Assembly: GCA_038522635.1 (NCBI GenBank)
Contig: JBCBJZ010000194.1
Span: 1-5,313 of the forward strand
Direction of reading: 5' to 3'
DNA length: 5,313 nt
From: JBCBJZ01 sp038522635
GTDB taxonomy: Bacteria; Pseudomonadota; Alphaproteobacteria; Rhizobiales; Hyphomicrobiaceae
Part shown: one piece after another, positions 1 through 5,233 of the stretch
Position numbering within the stretch: position 1 is the stretch's first letter
Layout of the letters: every line of letters starts with the position of its first letter
The notes under the pieces: model-generated
Database searches by the model: none
Told to the model about the DNA's origin: nothing
The model's input: only the letters and a program-made list of their open reading frames with translations
Position numbers and translations under genes: made by a program

Positions 1-589
1 AGTCTTCAAAGCGCCCATCGGAGCGCAGCCGCGTCGCCAAGATGCCGCGATCATCGTTCGTGCCATCCGCGGGTCGCGCTTCCAGCACCACCGCACCGGC
101 ACCATCGCCGAACAGCACGCAGGTTGAGCGGTCGCTCCAATCAAGGATGCGCGAGAACGTTTCAGCGCCGATCACGAGCGCGCGTTTCGATTGGCCGGTG
201 CGCAGGAAGTTGTCCGCCGTGGCGAGCGCGTAAACGAAGCCTGAGCAGACCGCCTGGATATCGAAGGCGGCGCCTTTCACGATGCCCAACTGCTTTTGAA
301 TGCGCACCGCGGTGGCCGGGAAGGTGCGATCCGGCGTGGCGGTCGCGCAGACCACAAGGTCGATGTCGACGGGATCGATGCCGGCGCGCACCAACGCGCG
401 TTTGGCCGCCGCTGTCCCCAAGTCCGAGGTCGTCTCGCCGTCTGCCGCGATGTGGCGCGCGCGGATGCCTGAGCGCTCCGTGATCCATTCATCGGTGGTA
501 TCGACCAAGCGCGACAACTCATCATTCGTCATGATGCGCTCGGGCAGATAAGCGCCAACGCCGCTGATGATGGATCGATTGACCGTCAC
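1..589 (-). CDS. fabH: Beta-ketoacyl-ACP synthase III (FabH), 5' part only, cut by the window edge
   Basis: FabH starts fatty acid synthesis in the cytoplasm by condensing acetyl-CoA with malonyl-ACP to give acetoacetyl-ACP and CO2. I translated 196 codons from a GTG start at 589. The N-terminus (MTVNRSIISGVGAYLPE) matches the FabH beginning, followed by TTDEWITERSGI (residues 31-42, corresponding to the E. coli Trp32/Arg36 CoA-binding region shifted by three). The active-site cysteine is Cys115 in AVCSGF (E. coli Cys112), and FGDGAGAVVLE follows. The catalytic His and Asn, expected near residues 245-280, lie beyond position 1, as does the C-terminal third (family length about 320-325). The frame is open to the edge with no lesion. 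It lies 62 bp downstream of plsX on the same strand, so co-transcription is likely. The GTG is supported by an AAGGTG ribosome site; no in-frame ATG lies close to it. In alphaproteobacteria ihfA often follows, but that cannot be seen here. Confidence 0.95.
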   Translation of the reverse strand, partial: MTVNRSIISGVGAYLPERIMTNDELSRLVDTTDEWITERSGIRARHIAADGETTSDLGTAAAKRALVRAGIDPVDIDLVVCATATPDRTFPATAVRIQKQLGIVKGAAFDIQAVCSGFVYALATADNFLRTGQSKRALVIGAETFSRILDWSDRSTCVLFGDGAGAVVLEARPADGTNDDRGILATRLRSDGRFED

Positions 590-594
590 GTCGT

Positions 595-600
595 CACCTT
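595..600 (-). promoter_or_regulatory. Ribosome binding site that fixes the fabH GTG start
   Basis: On the minus strand AAGGTG sits five bases before the GTG at 589-587. A second GTG overlapping this site (597-595) is out of frame with the FabH translation, so the downstream GTG is the only start that gives the conserved N-terminus. Confidence 0.6.
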
Positions 601-651
601 CGTCTTCGCGCGCCGCCCCAAGGCCCCCGTCAAGTCGGACCTCGCAACGCC

Positions 652-1692
652 TTACCCCGTCAGCGGCATATCAATCCGGTCGTGGAACGCGTCAAGGTCC
701 ATGCTGAGTCTCTCCAGCAACCCGCTCTGCGACATCTCATAGCCCAGATCGATCGCGGCGGCGAATGCCATCGGCCCAGCACCCCCATGGCTTTTGATTG
801 CAAAGCCGTTGAGCCCGAGGAACGTGCCCCCGTTGACGCGAGCGGGGTCCATCTTCTCGCGTAGCGCGCGGAACGCATCCTGCGAGATGAACGCACCAAG
901 GCGCGACAGCCACGAGCGCGACATGGCCGATTTCACATAGGCGCCAACCTGCTTGGCGGTCCCCTCGGCGGTCTTCAAGGCGATGTTGCCGGTGTAGCCC
1001 TCGGTCACCACCACATCGACCACGCCATGCCCGATCTGATCGCCCTCGATGAAGCCGCGGTAGGTGATGGGCAGGTCGGAGCCCTTGAGCCAGGCATGGG
1101 CCTGCTTGGTCTCTTCCACGCCTTTGATCTCTTCAACGCCGATGTTGAGCAGCCCCACGGACGGCTTCTCGATGTGGAAAACGGCCCGCGCCATCGCCGC
1201 CCCCATCAGCGCGAAATCCGCAAGCTGGCGGGCCGAAGCGCCAACGTTGGCGCCCACATCCAGCACGATGCACTCGCCCTCGACCGTCGGCCAAAGTGCG
1301 GCAATCGCCGGGCGTTCGATCCCGCTCATCGTGCGCAGGCAAAGTTTCGCCATCGCCATCAGCGCGCCGGTGTTGCCCGCCGAGACGGCCACATGCGCAT
1401 CACCGTCGCGCACCGCCTGCAGGGAAAGCCACAGACTTGATTGACGCCCCTGGCGCACCGCCTGGCTGGGCTTGGCATCCATCGCGATCGCCACGTCCGT
1501 GTGGACGATGGTCGCAACGTCCCGCAAGGCTTGGTGCTTCGCCAGCTCAGCTTCGATGCGATCGCCATCGCCAAACAGCATGAACGACTGCCCGGGATGA
1601 CGCTCCAGCGAGAGGGCTGCACCAGCCACGATGACCGGCGGCCCATGGTCCCCGCCCATGGCATCAAGCGCGATGACGCGCGGCTCACCCAT
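652..1692 (-). CDS. plsX: Phosphate acyltransferase PlsX
   Basis: PlsX converts long-chain acyl-ACP and inorganic phosphate to acyl-phosphate, the donor that membrane-bound PlsY uses to acylate glycerol-3-phosphate. It acts as a peripheral membrane enzyme. The 346-residue product has the usual family length. Visible signatures are the N-terminal IALDAMGGDHGP (7-18), SAGNTGA (104-110), LDVGAN (144-149), GLLNIGVEE (180-188), TEGYTGNIALK (230-240) and GFAIKSHGG (296-304). All are intact, so the enzyme should be functional. The ATG at 1692 is chosen because the conserved motif starts seven residues in and an AAGG (1701-1704) lies eight bases upstream. It precedes fabH by 62 bp on the same strand, the conserved plsX-fabH pair. 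The upstream gap of 315 bp to the YceD gene is long for this operon, so plsX may have its own promoter there. Confidence 0.98.
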   Translation of the reverse strand: MGEPRVIALDAMGGDHGPPVIVAGAALSLERHPGQSFMLFGDGDRIEAELAKHQALRDVATIVHTDVAIAMDAKPSQAVRQGRQSSLWLSLQAVRDGDAHVAVSAGNTGALMAMAKLCLRTMSGIERPAIAALWPTVEGECIVLDVGANVGASARQLADFALMGAAMARAVFHIEKPSVGLLNIGVEEIKGVEETKQAHAWLKGSDLPITYRGFIEGDQIGHGVVDVVVTEGYTGNIALKTAEGTAKQVGAYVKSAMSRSWLSRLGAFISQDAFRALREKMDPARVNGGTFLGLNGFAIKSHGGAGPMAFAAAIDLGYEMSQSGLLERLSMDLDAFHDRIDMPLTG

Positions 1693-2007
1693 GTCCGAAA
1701 CCTTACCCTCTGTCGCGTTTGCACGCTGTCGCGTTCGCCATCATGCGGGCGTTCGCATCGCACCGTAGCGGCGTGCTGGGAGCCACCGCTTCACCCTCGT
1801 TCGAACGGTCGCTTTGTCCCGTCCGGTTCGCATACGCCGTCGTCATGCGCCCCGTTGTGGCACCCAAGTTCAAGCACCCAGTTCTACTACCCTGTGGATG
1901 CGCGCGAACATACAGGCTTGCCGGGTCGAAACAACCCGTTGAACGGTGATCGTGGCAGGCCTTGGACAATGCGGCGCGCTCAAGAGCACGGCGTGAACCT
2001 CAGAAGG
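1693..2007. other. 315-bp gap between the YceD gene and plsX, no credible gene
   Basis: Open frames cross this stretch in several phases, but none has a convincing ribosome site, start or recognisable protein sequence. The 88-residue minus frame (1969-1703) would need a TTG start and resembles no family I know. It is not a ribosomal protein L32 (rpmF) gene, which sits at this place in E. coli. Visible structure is limited to short GCGTTYGC direct repeats just upstream of plsX and a 5-bp stem-loop (CGGGT 1922-1926 with ACCCG 1934-1938). I see no confident -35/-10 pair on the minus strand. A plsX promoter or leader is plausible by position only. Confidence 0.5.
1715..1756. repeat. Three short direct repeats GCGTTYGC upstream of plsX
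   Basis: GCGTTTGC at 1715-1722, GCGTTCGC at 1731-1738 and GCGTTCGC at 1749-1756 recur at steps of 16 and 18 bases. The first two copies are part of a longer word, CTGTCGCGTT at 1710-1719 and 1726-1735. The first copy lies about 20 bases upstream of the plsX start codon. Regular short direct repeats can be regulator sites, but in GC-rich DNA eight-base words recur by chance, so this is only suggestive. Confidence 0.35.
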
Positions 2008-2616
2008 TCATCCATCGCTCGGCTTGAGACGCGCAAGGGCTGCGAACGGGTTGGGTTTGCCATTGACCGCATCGGGATCAGCCGCGGGCGGATGGGCCTC
2101 GCTCGCATCAAGTGCGGCATCGCTGGCGCGGGGATAGGGATCGAGCCCCGCCACCAAGTGCTCGTAGATCACGCGTCCCGTCTGCAGGACACCGGCTTCG
2201 ATCGGCTCCAAGTCGAGCTCGGCCTCATCGTAGGCGGTTTCCCCATTGGCCGGAGCTGGCATCGCCTCGGCGGGACGAAACTCCGTCGTAAACGCTTCAG
2301 CGACCACCTGCTCGATCGGCTCAAGCGTCACCACGCATGTTTGGCGCACGCGTGCTTCGAACCGCGCCTGCATCGTGACCCGCCCGCCAGGCCGAGGCGT
2401 CAACGTGTACGCCGCCTCCACCATGTCACATCCGATGAGCCCGGCTGCCCGCGTGATCTGCGCGCGCGCGGTTTCATCGGCGATCAGCTTTTTGTCCAGC
2501 GGCGTGGTGCGCGCGGCCACCGCTTCCGCCTCCTCGCTCCACGCGGCCAACGGCGTGGCGACATCATCGGCGTCGGCTTCGCCATCGGCTTGAGAGGGCA
2601 CGCTGTGCGACGTCAT
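2008..2616 (-). CDS. YceD/DUF177 family protein, probable 23S rRNA accumulation factor
   Basis: The 202-residue product belongs to the YceD (DUF177) family, cytoplasmic proteins whose E. coli and plant relatives are needed for normal 23S rRNA accumulation. The biochemical mechanism is not settled. The evidence is the core VRQTCVVTLEPIEQVV (about residues 90-105, with the conserved CVVTLEP), an acidic linker, and the ending EHLVAGLDPYPRA followed by NPFAALARLK, the family's C-terminal signature. The first 35 or so residues are acidic, Ala-rich and probably disordered. The single Cys in CVVTLEP does not by itself form a zinc site. The ATG at 2616 is supported by GGGAG (2624-2628) seven bases upstream. 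The gene lies between the bc1 chaperone gene (72 bp upstream) and plsX, all on one strand. In E. coli the order is yceD-rpmF-plsX-fabH; here rpmF is absent, as is usual for alphaproteobacteria. Confidence 0.93.
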   Translation of the reverse strand: MTSHSVPSQADGEADADDVATPLAAWSEEAEAVAARTTPLDKKLIADETARAQITRAAGLIGCDMVEAAYTLTPRPGGRVTMQARFEARVRQTCVVTLEPIEQVVAEAFTTEFRPAEAMPAPANGETAYDEAELDLEPIEAGVLQTGRVIYEHLVAGLDPYPRASDAALDASEAHPPAADPDAVNGKPNPFAALARLKPSDG

Positions 2617-2688
2617 GGTGAAACTCCCAACGGCGGGGCGGTGAAACGATGTGAGGGCAGCGCCGCCCTTATAGTCCGGCGCGGGCGC

Positions 2689-3261
2689 TCATGCGGCGGG
2701 AAAGCTGATGGTACCGCCTAACACGGCCGTATCGTCCATCGCCTGCAAATGCGCCCTTGCACGGCCGAGGTAAGCGGCAATGCCCGCGGCTCCGACCCGC
2801 TCGTCTTCAGGCACTTCGTGAGGCCCTTCGGAGTCCTTCGGCGCTGCATCGTGAGCGTAAACGAAACGGTGCACATGGTGGATGAGGGCCAGGTCCGGCT
2901 CACGTTCCACCGACGCATCCCGGTACCCCTCAAACCGCGCCTCGAGCCCCGCATACGCTTGCTTGACCTTCTTGGGCACCTTCAGATCGCCAACGCCGAT
3001 TTCGCGCATCGCGTCATCCATGTCGGTGATAAACACTTCCATCACCTGTTGGCCAAGGCGTTGGCCCGCCTCACCCGTCGAGCGCAGCCGGTCGCTCACC
3101 AAAAACAGGTGCAACGCCACCATTTCGTAGCGCCCCTCCATGGTGTCAGGCACGCCATGCGCGATGTAAAAAGCCGGCACACGCGCTTGCGTCACAATGG
3201 AGCCATAAAGCTGCTTAGCTGTGGATAGCGTAGGGGAGCGTTTGAACCAGGAAGTCAGCAT
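2689..3261 (-). CDS. Ubiquinol-cytochrome c chaperone family protein (CBP3/UQCC1-like)
   Basis: The 190-residue product matches the ubiquinol-cytochrome c chaperone family. Its mitochondrial members (Cbp3/UQCC1) bind newly made cytochrome b and help assemble respiratory complex III. Recognisable parts are the N-terminal LYGSIVTQARVPAFYIAHGV region (about 19-38), GRYEMVALHLFLVSDRL (about 43-59), and VFITDMDDAMREIGVGDLKVPKKVK (about 76-100), the most conserved family stretch. There is no signal peptide or clear membrane span, which fits a soluble cytoplasmic chaperone. Residues 135-155 are acidic and probably a loop. Length is normal. The ATG at 3261 has GAAGG (3269-3273) seven bases upstream. 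It is the first visible gene of the minus-strand block and faces away from the BamE-type gene. The bacterial role is inferred from mitochondrial relatives; no bc1 genes are in the window. Confidence 0.93.
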   Translation of the reverse strand: MLTSWFKRSPTLSTAKQLYGSIVTQARVPAFYIAHGVPDTMEGRYEMVALHLFLVSDRLRSTGEAGQRLGQQVMEVFITDMDDAMREIGVGDLKVPKKVKQAYAGLEARFEGYRDASVEREPDLALIHHVHRFVYAHDAAPKDSEGPHEVPEDERVGAAGIAAYLGRARAHLQAMDDTAVLGGTISFPAA

Positions 3262-3338
3262 GCGTCGGCCTTCGGTTGAGGGCGGGCCCGTCTAAATTGG
3301 GAGCGTGTCGGCCCGTCGAGCCGGATGGAAGGCTTAAA

Positions 3339-3354
3339 CCACGCGCAGGCGTGG
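3339..3354. repeat. Small GC-rich stem-loop in the divergent promoter region
   Basis: CCACGC (3339-3344) and GCGTGG (3349-3354) are perfect complements around a four-base loop. On the minus strand the stem is followed by only TTTAA, too short for a confident terminator. It would lie in the leader of the chaperone transcript if that promoter is further upstream. Confidence 0.3.
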
Positions 3355-3470
3355 GATAACGTCCAATCTCGCCTGGCGCACGTTGCCTCCAATGTAGCAG
3401 CGCGCTAGCGGTTTCGCGCTAAGATATGACGCGCGATTCGCGATATCGCTGCTTAAGCCATGTGATTCAC

Positions 3471-3475
3471 GGAGG
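3471..3475 (+). promoter_or_regulatory. Strong but oddly spaced ribosome binding site of the BamE-type gene
   Basis: GGAGG is the best Shine-Dalgarno match before this gene. It is only two bases from the ATG at 3478, closer than the usual 5-9, and 14 bases from the next in-frame ATG at 3490, slightly further than usual. Either could be the true start. A TGA at 3463-3465 rules out any start further upstream. Confidence 0.5.
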
Positions 3476-3477
3476 CG

Positions 3478-4002
3478 ATGGCCACCGCCATGACGATCGA
3501 TGTGACGATGACGATCGATGTGACATCCGCGCGCAAGCCGCGCAAGAACCTGCGGCGCGCCACCGCAGCCCTGGCCGTGGCGTTGATGGCGTGCAGCCTT
3601 GCCGGCTGCGTCTCCTCATCGATGGCGACGATCACCAAGCACGGGCATCAGTTCCGCCAGTCCGATCTGCAGCAATTGCAGTCCGGCATGAGCAAGCCGC
3701 AGGTGCAGGGCATCTTGGGCACGCCCAACACAACGTCACCCATCGGCCAGGGCGAAGCTCATTATTATATCTCAAGCACCACCAGCCAGGTCTCGTTCTT
3801 CAAGCCCAAGGAGATCGATCGCAAGGTGGTCGCGGTCTATTATTCACCGCTCGGCAGTGTGGACCGGGTCGCGAACTACGGCCTCAAAGACGGCAAGGTG
3901 TTCGATTTCATCTCGCGCAAGACGCCGACCCACGCCAAAGACAAAAGCTTCCTACAGACGATCTTCCGCAACCTCGGCCGCAAACAGCTCTACGGCAACT
4001 GA
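3478..4002 (+). CDS. bamE: BamE-type (SmpA/OmlA) outer membrane assembly lipoprotein
   Basis: BamE is a small lipoprotein of the BAM complex that inserts beta-barrel proteins into the outer membrane. The 174-residue product has a basic stretch (RKPRKNLRR), a hydrophobic segment and the lipobox LAGC, placing the lipidated cysteine at residue 44 from the first ATG; Val follows, not Asp, consistent with outer-membrane sorting. The mature part shows the SmpA/OmlA fold signatures: DLQQLQSGMSKPQVQGILGTP, HYYIS, VVAVYYS, then DRVANYGLKDGKVFDFISRKTPT and a C-terminal FLQTIFRNLGR typical of alphaproteobacterial members. ATGs at 3478, 3490 and 3508 are all in frame; the signal peptide is long from the first (43 residues) and more usual from the third (33), but only the first two sit near GGAGG. 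Residues 5-16 are a duplicated MTIDVT unit. It is divergent from the chaperone gene and appears monocistronic. Confidence 0.9.
   Translation: MATAMTIDVTMTIDVTSARKPRKNLRRATAALAVALMACSLAGCVSSSMATITKHGHQFRQSDLQQLQSGMSKPQVQGILGTPNTTSPIGQGEAHYYISSTTSQVSFFKPKEIDRKVVAVYYSPLGSVDRVANYGLKDGKVFDFISRKTPTHAKDKSFLQTIFRNLGRKQLYGN
3490..3525 (+). repeat. In-frame 18-bp tandem duplication in the BamE-type signal region
   Basis: Units at 3490-3507 and 3508-3525 are identical at 17 of 18 positions, differing only in the last base (G or A). Each encodes MTIDVT and each begins with ATG, so the duplication adds an extra in-frame start codon. Each unit also contains ATCGAT. The repeat lies upstream of the basic n-region of the signal peptide, where six extra residues should be tolerated. 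Confidence 0.9.
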
Positions 4003-4369
4003 CCCCGGTCGGCCCAAGGCCAGCACAACAGCCTTAGCGGTCGCCGACGTGGCGCTAACCTCCGCTGTCATCCTACCCCTTGTGGGTAGGATCCATCTCT
4101 CAACCGTCGCGGTCTGACGGGTCACGGCGCCCGCTGCACAAGCGACCGTGCCATCGCGACCGTCCGGGCACGCTGCGCGTTGGATCCTCGCCACGACGGC
4201 GAGCATGGCAATCTTGGTGTTGCCGACGTTGCCGCATCCCGGTCATTGTGGCCGCAAACCGCACAGCACGCACAACCGGTGGGGCAGGATCGGGCCTGAT
4301 CGATCGATGCCGCTTTGGCGCAGATGGCGGGCCATCGCTCGGCACACAACCTCGAGAGTAACATCGCAC
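4003..4369. other. 367-bp stretch without a credible gene between bamE and the SDR gene
   Basis: The SDR frame stays open upstream to a GTG at 4148, but that extension (74 residues) is rich in Arg, His and Pro in a way typical of noncoding GC-rich DNA and precedes a complete Rossmann N-terminus. Minus-strand open frames overlap the SDR gene and show no known family. Identifiable structure is the stem-loop at 4070-4092 and a GATCGATCGAT run at 4298-4308. The SDR promoter presumably lies here, but I cannot place it. Confidence 0.5.
4070..4092. terminator. Perfect 9-bp stem-loop after the BamE-type gene, possible terminator
   Basis: ATCCTACCC (4070-4078) and GGGTAGGAT (4084-4092) pair perfectly around a five-base loop, 67 bases after the BamE-type stop codon. 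No T-rich run follows on either strand, so it is not a canonical Rho-independent terminator. It could act as a 3'-end stabilising hairpin, part of a Rho-dependent terminator, or a protein site. Position after the only plus-strand gene here favours a 3'-end role. Confidence 0.45.
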
Positions 4370-5125
4370 ATGGAATCCAAGGTTTCGATCGTGACGGGAG
4401 CGGCCAGGGGCATCGGTCTGGCCGCCACGACATTGTTTCTCGCAGAAGGCCACCGAGTCGTGATGGTCGATCGCGACGAAGCGGCCCTTCAAGAGGAAGC
4501 GGCGAAGCTTGACGGTGTGCTCGCTCATCCGTGCGACGTCTCCGTCCCGCACGAGGTCGAAACCATGGTTCGCGCATCCGAAGCCGCGTTCGGACGCATC
4601 GACCATTTGGTCAATAACGCTGGCGTTGCAGATTTCGGCCCCATCGAACAAACCGATTTCGACCGCTGGCGCGCGGTGATGGCGACCAATCTGGATGGCG
4701 TGTTTTTGTGTTCGCAGGCGGTAACCCCAAGCCTCAAGAAGACCAAAGGCGCGCTCGTCAACGTCGCCAGCATCTCAGGCTTGCGCGCATCGACCTTAAG
4801 GGTCGCCTACGGTACGTCCAAAGCGGCGGTCATCCAACTCACGCAGCAACAGGCGGTCGAACTTGGCGAGTACGGCATCAGGGCCAATTGCGTGGCGCCG
4901 GGTCCGGTCAGAACCAAACTGGCCATGGCCGTTCATACTGAAGAGATCATCAGGGCGTATCACGACGCCATCCCGCTCAATCGCTACGGGTCTGAAAAAG
5001 AGATCGCAGAACTGATCGTCTTTCTGTGCTCCGATCGGGCCAGCTACATCACCGGCCAGGTTATCGCCGCCGACGGAGGCTTTGAGGCTACCGGCGTTGG
5101 CTTGCCTGCCCTTCGAGAGACCTAA
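4370..5125 (+). CDS. Classical short-chain dehydrogenase/reductase (SDR family oxidoreductase)
   Basis: The 251-residue product is a complete classical SDR, a cytoplasmic NAD(P)-dependent enzyme that interconverts an alcohol and a carbonyl; the substrate is not predictable. Motifs in order: cofactor-binding TGAARGIG (9-16), Asp34 at the end of the second strand (favouring NAD over NADP), CDVS (55-58), NNAG (82-85), catalytic Asn107 in ATNLDG, Ser134 in NVASISG, Tyr147 and Lys151 in YGTSK, then VAPGPVRT (175-182) and the C-terminal SYITGQVIAADGGF. The LRASTLRVAYGTSK and DAIPLNRYG stretches resemble a family of SDRs common in alphaproteobacteria, annotated only generically. The ATG at 4370 gives the standard five-to-ten residue lead before TGxxxGxG. 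The ribosome site is weak (GAGAG 4354-4358, 11 bases away). It stands alone on the plus strand, followed at once by the repeat cluster. Confidence 0.94.
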   Translation: MESKVSIVTGAARGIGLAATTLFLAEGHRVVMVDRDEAALQEEAAKLDGVLAHPCDVSVPHEVETMVRASEAAFGRIDHLVNNAGVADFGPIEQTDFDRWRAVMATNLDGVFLCSQAVTPSLKKTKGALVNVASISGLRASTLRVAYGTSKAAVIQLTQQQAVELGEYGIRANCVAPGPVRTKLAMAVHTEEIIRAYHDAIPLNRYGSEKEIAELIVFLCSDRASYITGQVIAADGGFEATGVGLPALRET

Positions 5126-5178
5126 GAGTCGGTTCGCTTCAGCAGAGTAGGTTCGCTTCAGCTTGAAGCGGAACCGAC
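5125..5178. repeat. Tandem 19-bp repeat plus inverted third copy, just after the SDR gene
   Basis: Two directly adjacent 19-bp units (5125-5143 and 5144-5162) match at 18 of 19 positions and share the core GGTTCGCTTCAGC (5131-5143 and 5150-5162). A third, inverted copy follows at 5164-5178 (TGAAGCGGAACCGAC), with one extra G. It can pair with the second copy (GGTTC 5150-5154 and GCTTCA 5155-5160 against 5164-5175, loop of three) or with the first (GTCGGTTC 5128-5135 and GCTTCA 5136-5141 against 5164-5178). The first unit begins at the last base of the SDR stop codon. A T-rich run, TTTTGTTTT, lies at 5187-5195, eight bases beyond the stem, so terminator activity is possible but not canonical. 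Confidence 0.85.
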
Positions 5179-5212
5179 ATCTAAGCTTTTGTTTTGCCGC
5201 TCATCTTTCGCC

Positions 5213-5230
5213 TCAGGTGAGTCCACCTGA
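5213..5230. repeat. 7-bp perfect stem-loop within the 3' repeat cluster
   Basis: TCAGGTG (5213-5219) and CACCTGA (5224-5230) pair perfectly around the loop AGTC. The right arm runs directly into TGAAGCGGA (5228-5236), the same nine-base word as in the inverted copy at 5164-5172, linking this hairpin to the repeats on either side. Confidence 0.7.
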
Positions 5231-5233
5231 AGC

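Larger units (their letters stand above)
3262..3477. promoter_or_regulatory. Divergent intergenic region between the bc1 chaperone gene and the BamE gene
   Basis: Genes on both sides point outward, so promoters for both transcripts must lie here or overlap the gene ends. I cannot pick a convincing -35/-10 pair on either strand. The most AT-rich patch on the plus strand is around 3420-3428 (TAAGATATG), a weak -10 candidate without a good -35. Small inverted repeats are present: CCACGC-GCAG-GCGTGG at 3339-3354, AGCGCG (3399-3404) with CGCGCT (3415-3420), and a 10-bp palindrome GCGATATCGC at 3440-3449. Two GANTC words (3435-3439, 3464-3468) lie just before the BamE-type start. Confidence 0.5.

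Noticed and set aside
1703..1969. An 88-residue minus-strand frame in the YceD-plsX gap, in the place where rpmF sits in E. coli.
   Set aside because: It needs a TTG start with no good ribosome site, and its sequence bears no resemblance to ribosomal protein L32 or another small protein I know.
2653..2670. Near-palindrome AGGGCAGCGCCGCCCT between the chaperone and YceD genes considered as a terminator or attenuator.
   Set aside because: It has a mismatch, almost no loop and no T-run, and the two genes are 72 bp apart on the same strand, so an internal terminator is not supported.
1441..2721. A 426-residue open frame on the plus strand running opposite plsX, the 315-bp gap and the YceD gene.
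   Set aside because: It is antisense to two well-identified genes, is rich in Arg, His and Gly as expected of an out-of-phase frame in GC-rich DNA, and matches no family I recognise.
3426..4037. A 203-residue plus-strand frame overlapping the BamE-type gene in another phase.
   Set aside because: The product is His, Arg and Gln rich with no domain, while the overlapping frame encodes a clear lipoprotein with lipobox and SmpA/OmlA signatures.
4148..4369. A 74-residue N-terminal extension of the SDR, including a somewhat hydrophobic stretch that could look like a signal peptide.
   Set aside because: The SDR begins normally at 4370 with the standard lead into TGxxxGxG. The extension starts at a GTG without a ribosome site and has noncoding-like composition.
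4100..4651. A 183-residue minus-strand frame overlapping the SDR start and its upstream region.
   Set aside because: It is antisense to the conserved SDR N-terminus, with no domain and biased Arg/Asp/His content.
5150..5195. Hairpin plus TTTTGTTTT read as a canonical Rho-independent terminator of the SDR gene.
   Set aside because: The T-run starts eight or more bases after the stem and is interrupted, so only a possible non-canonical role is kept under the repeat entry.
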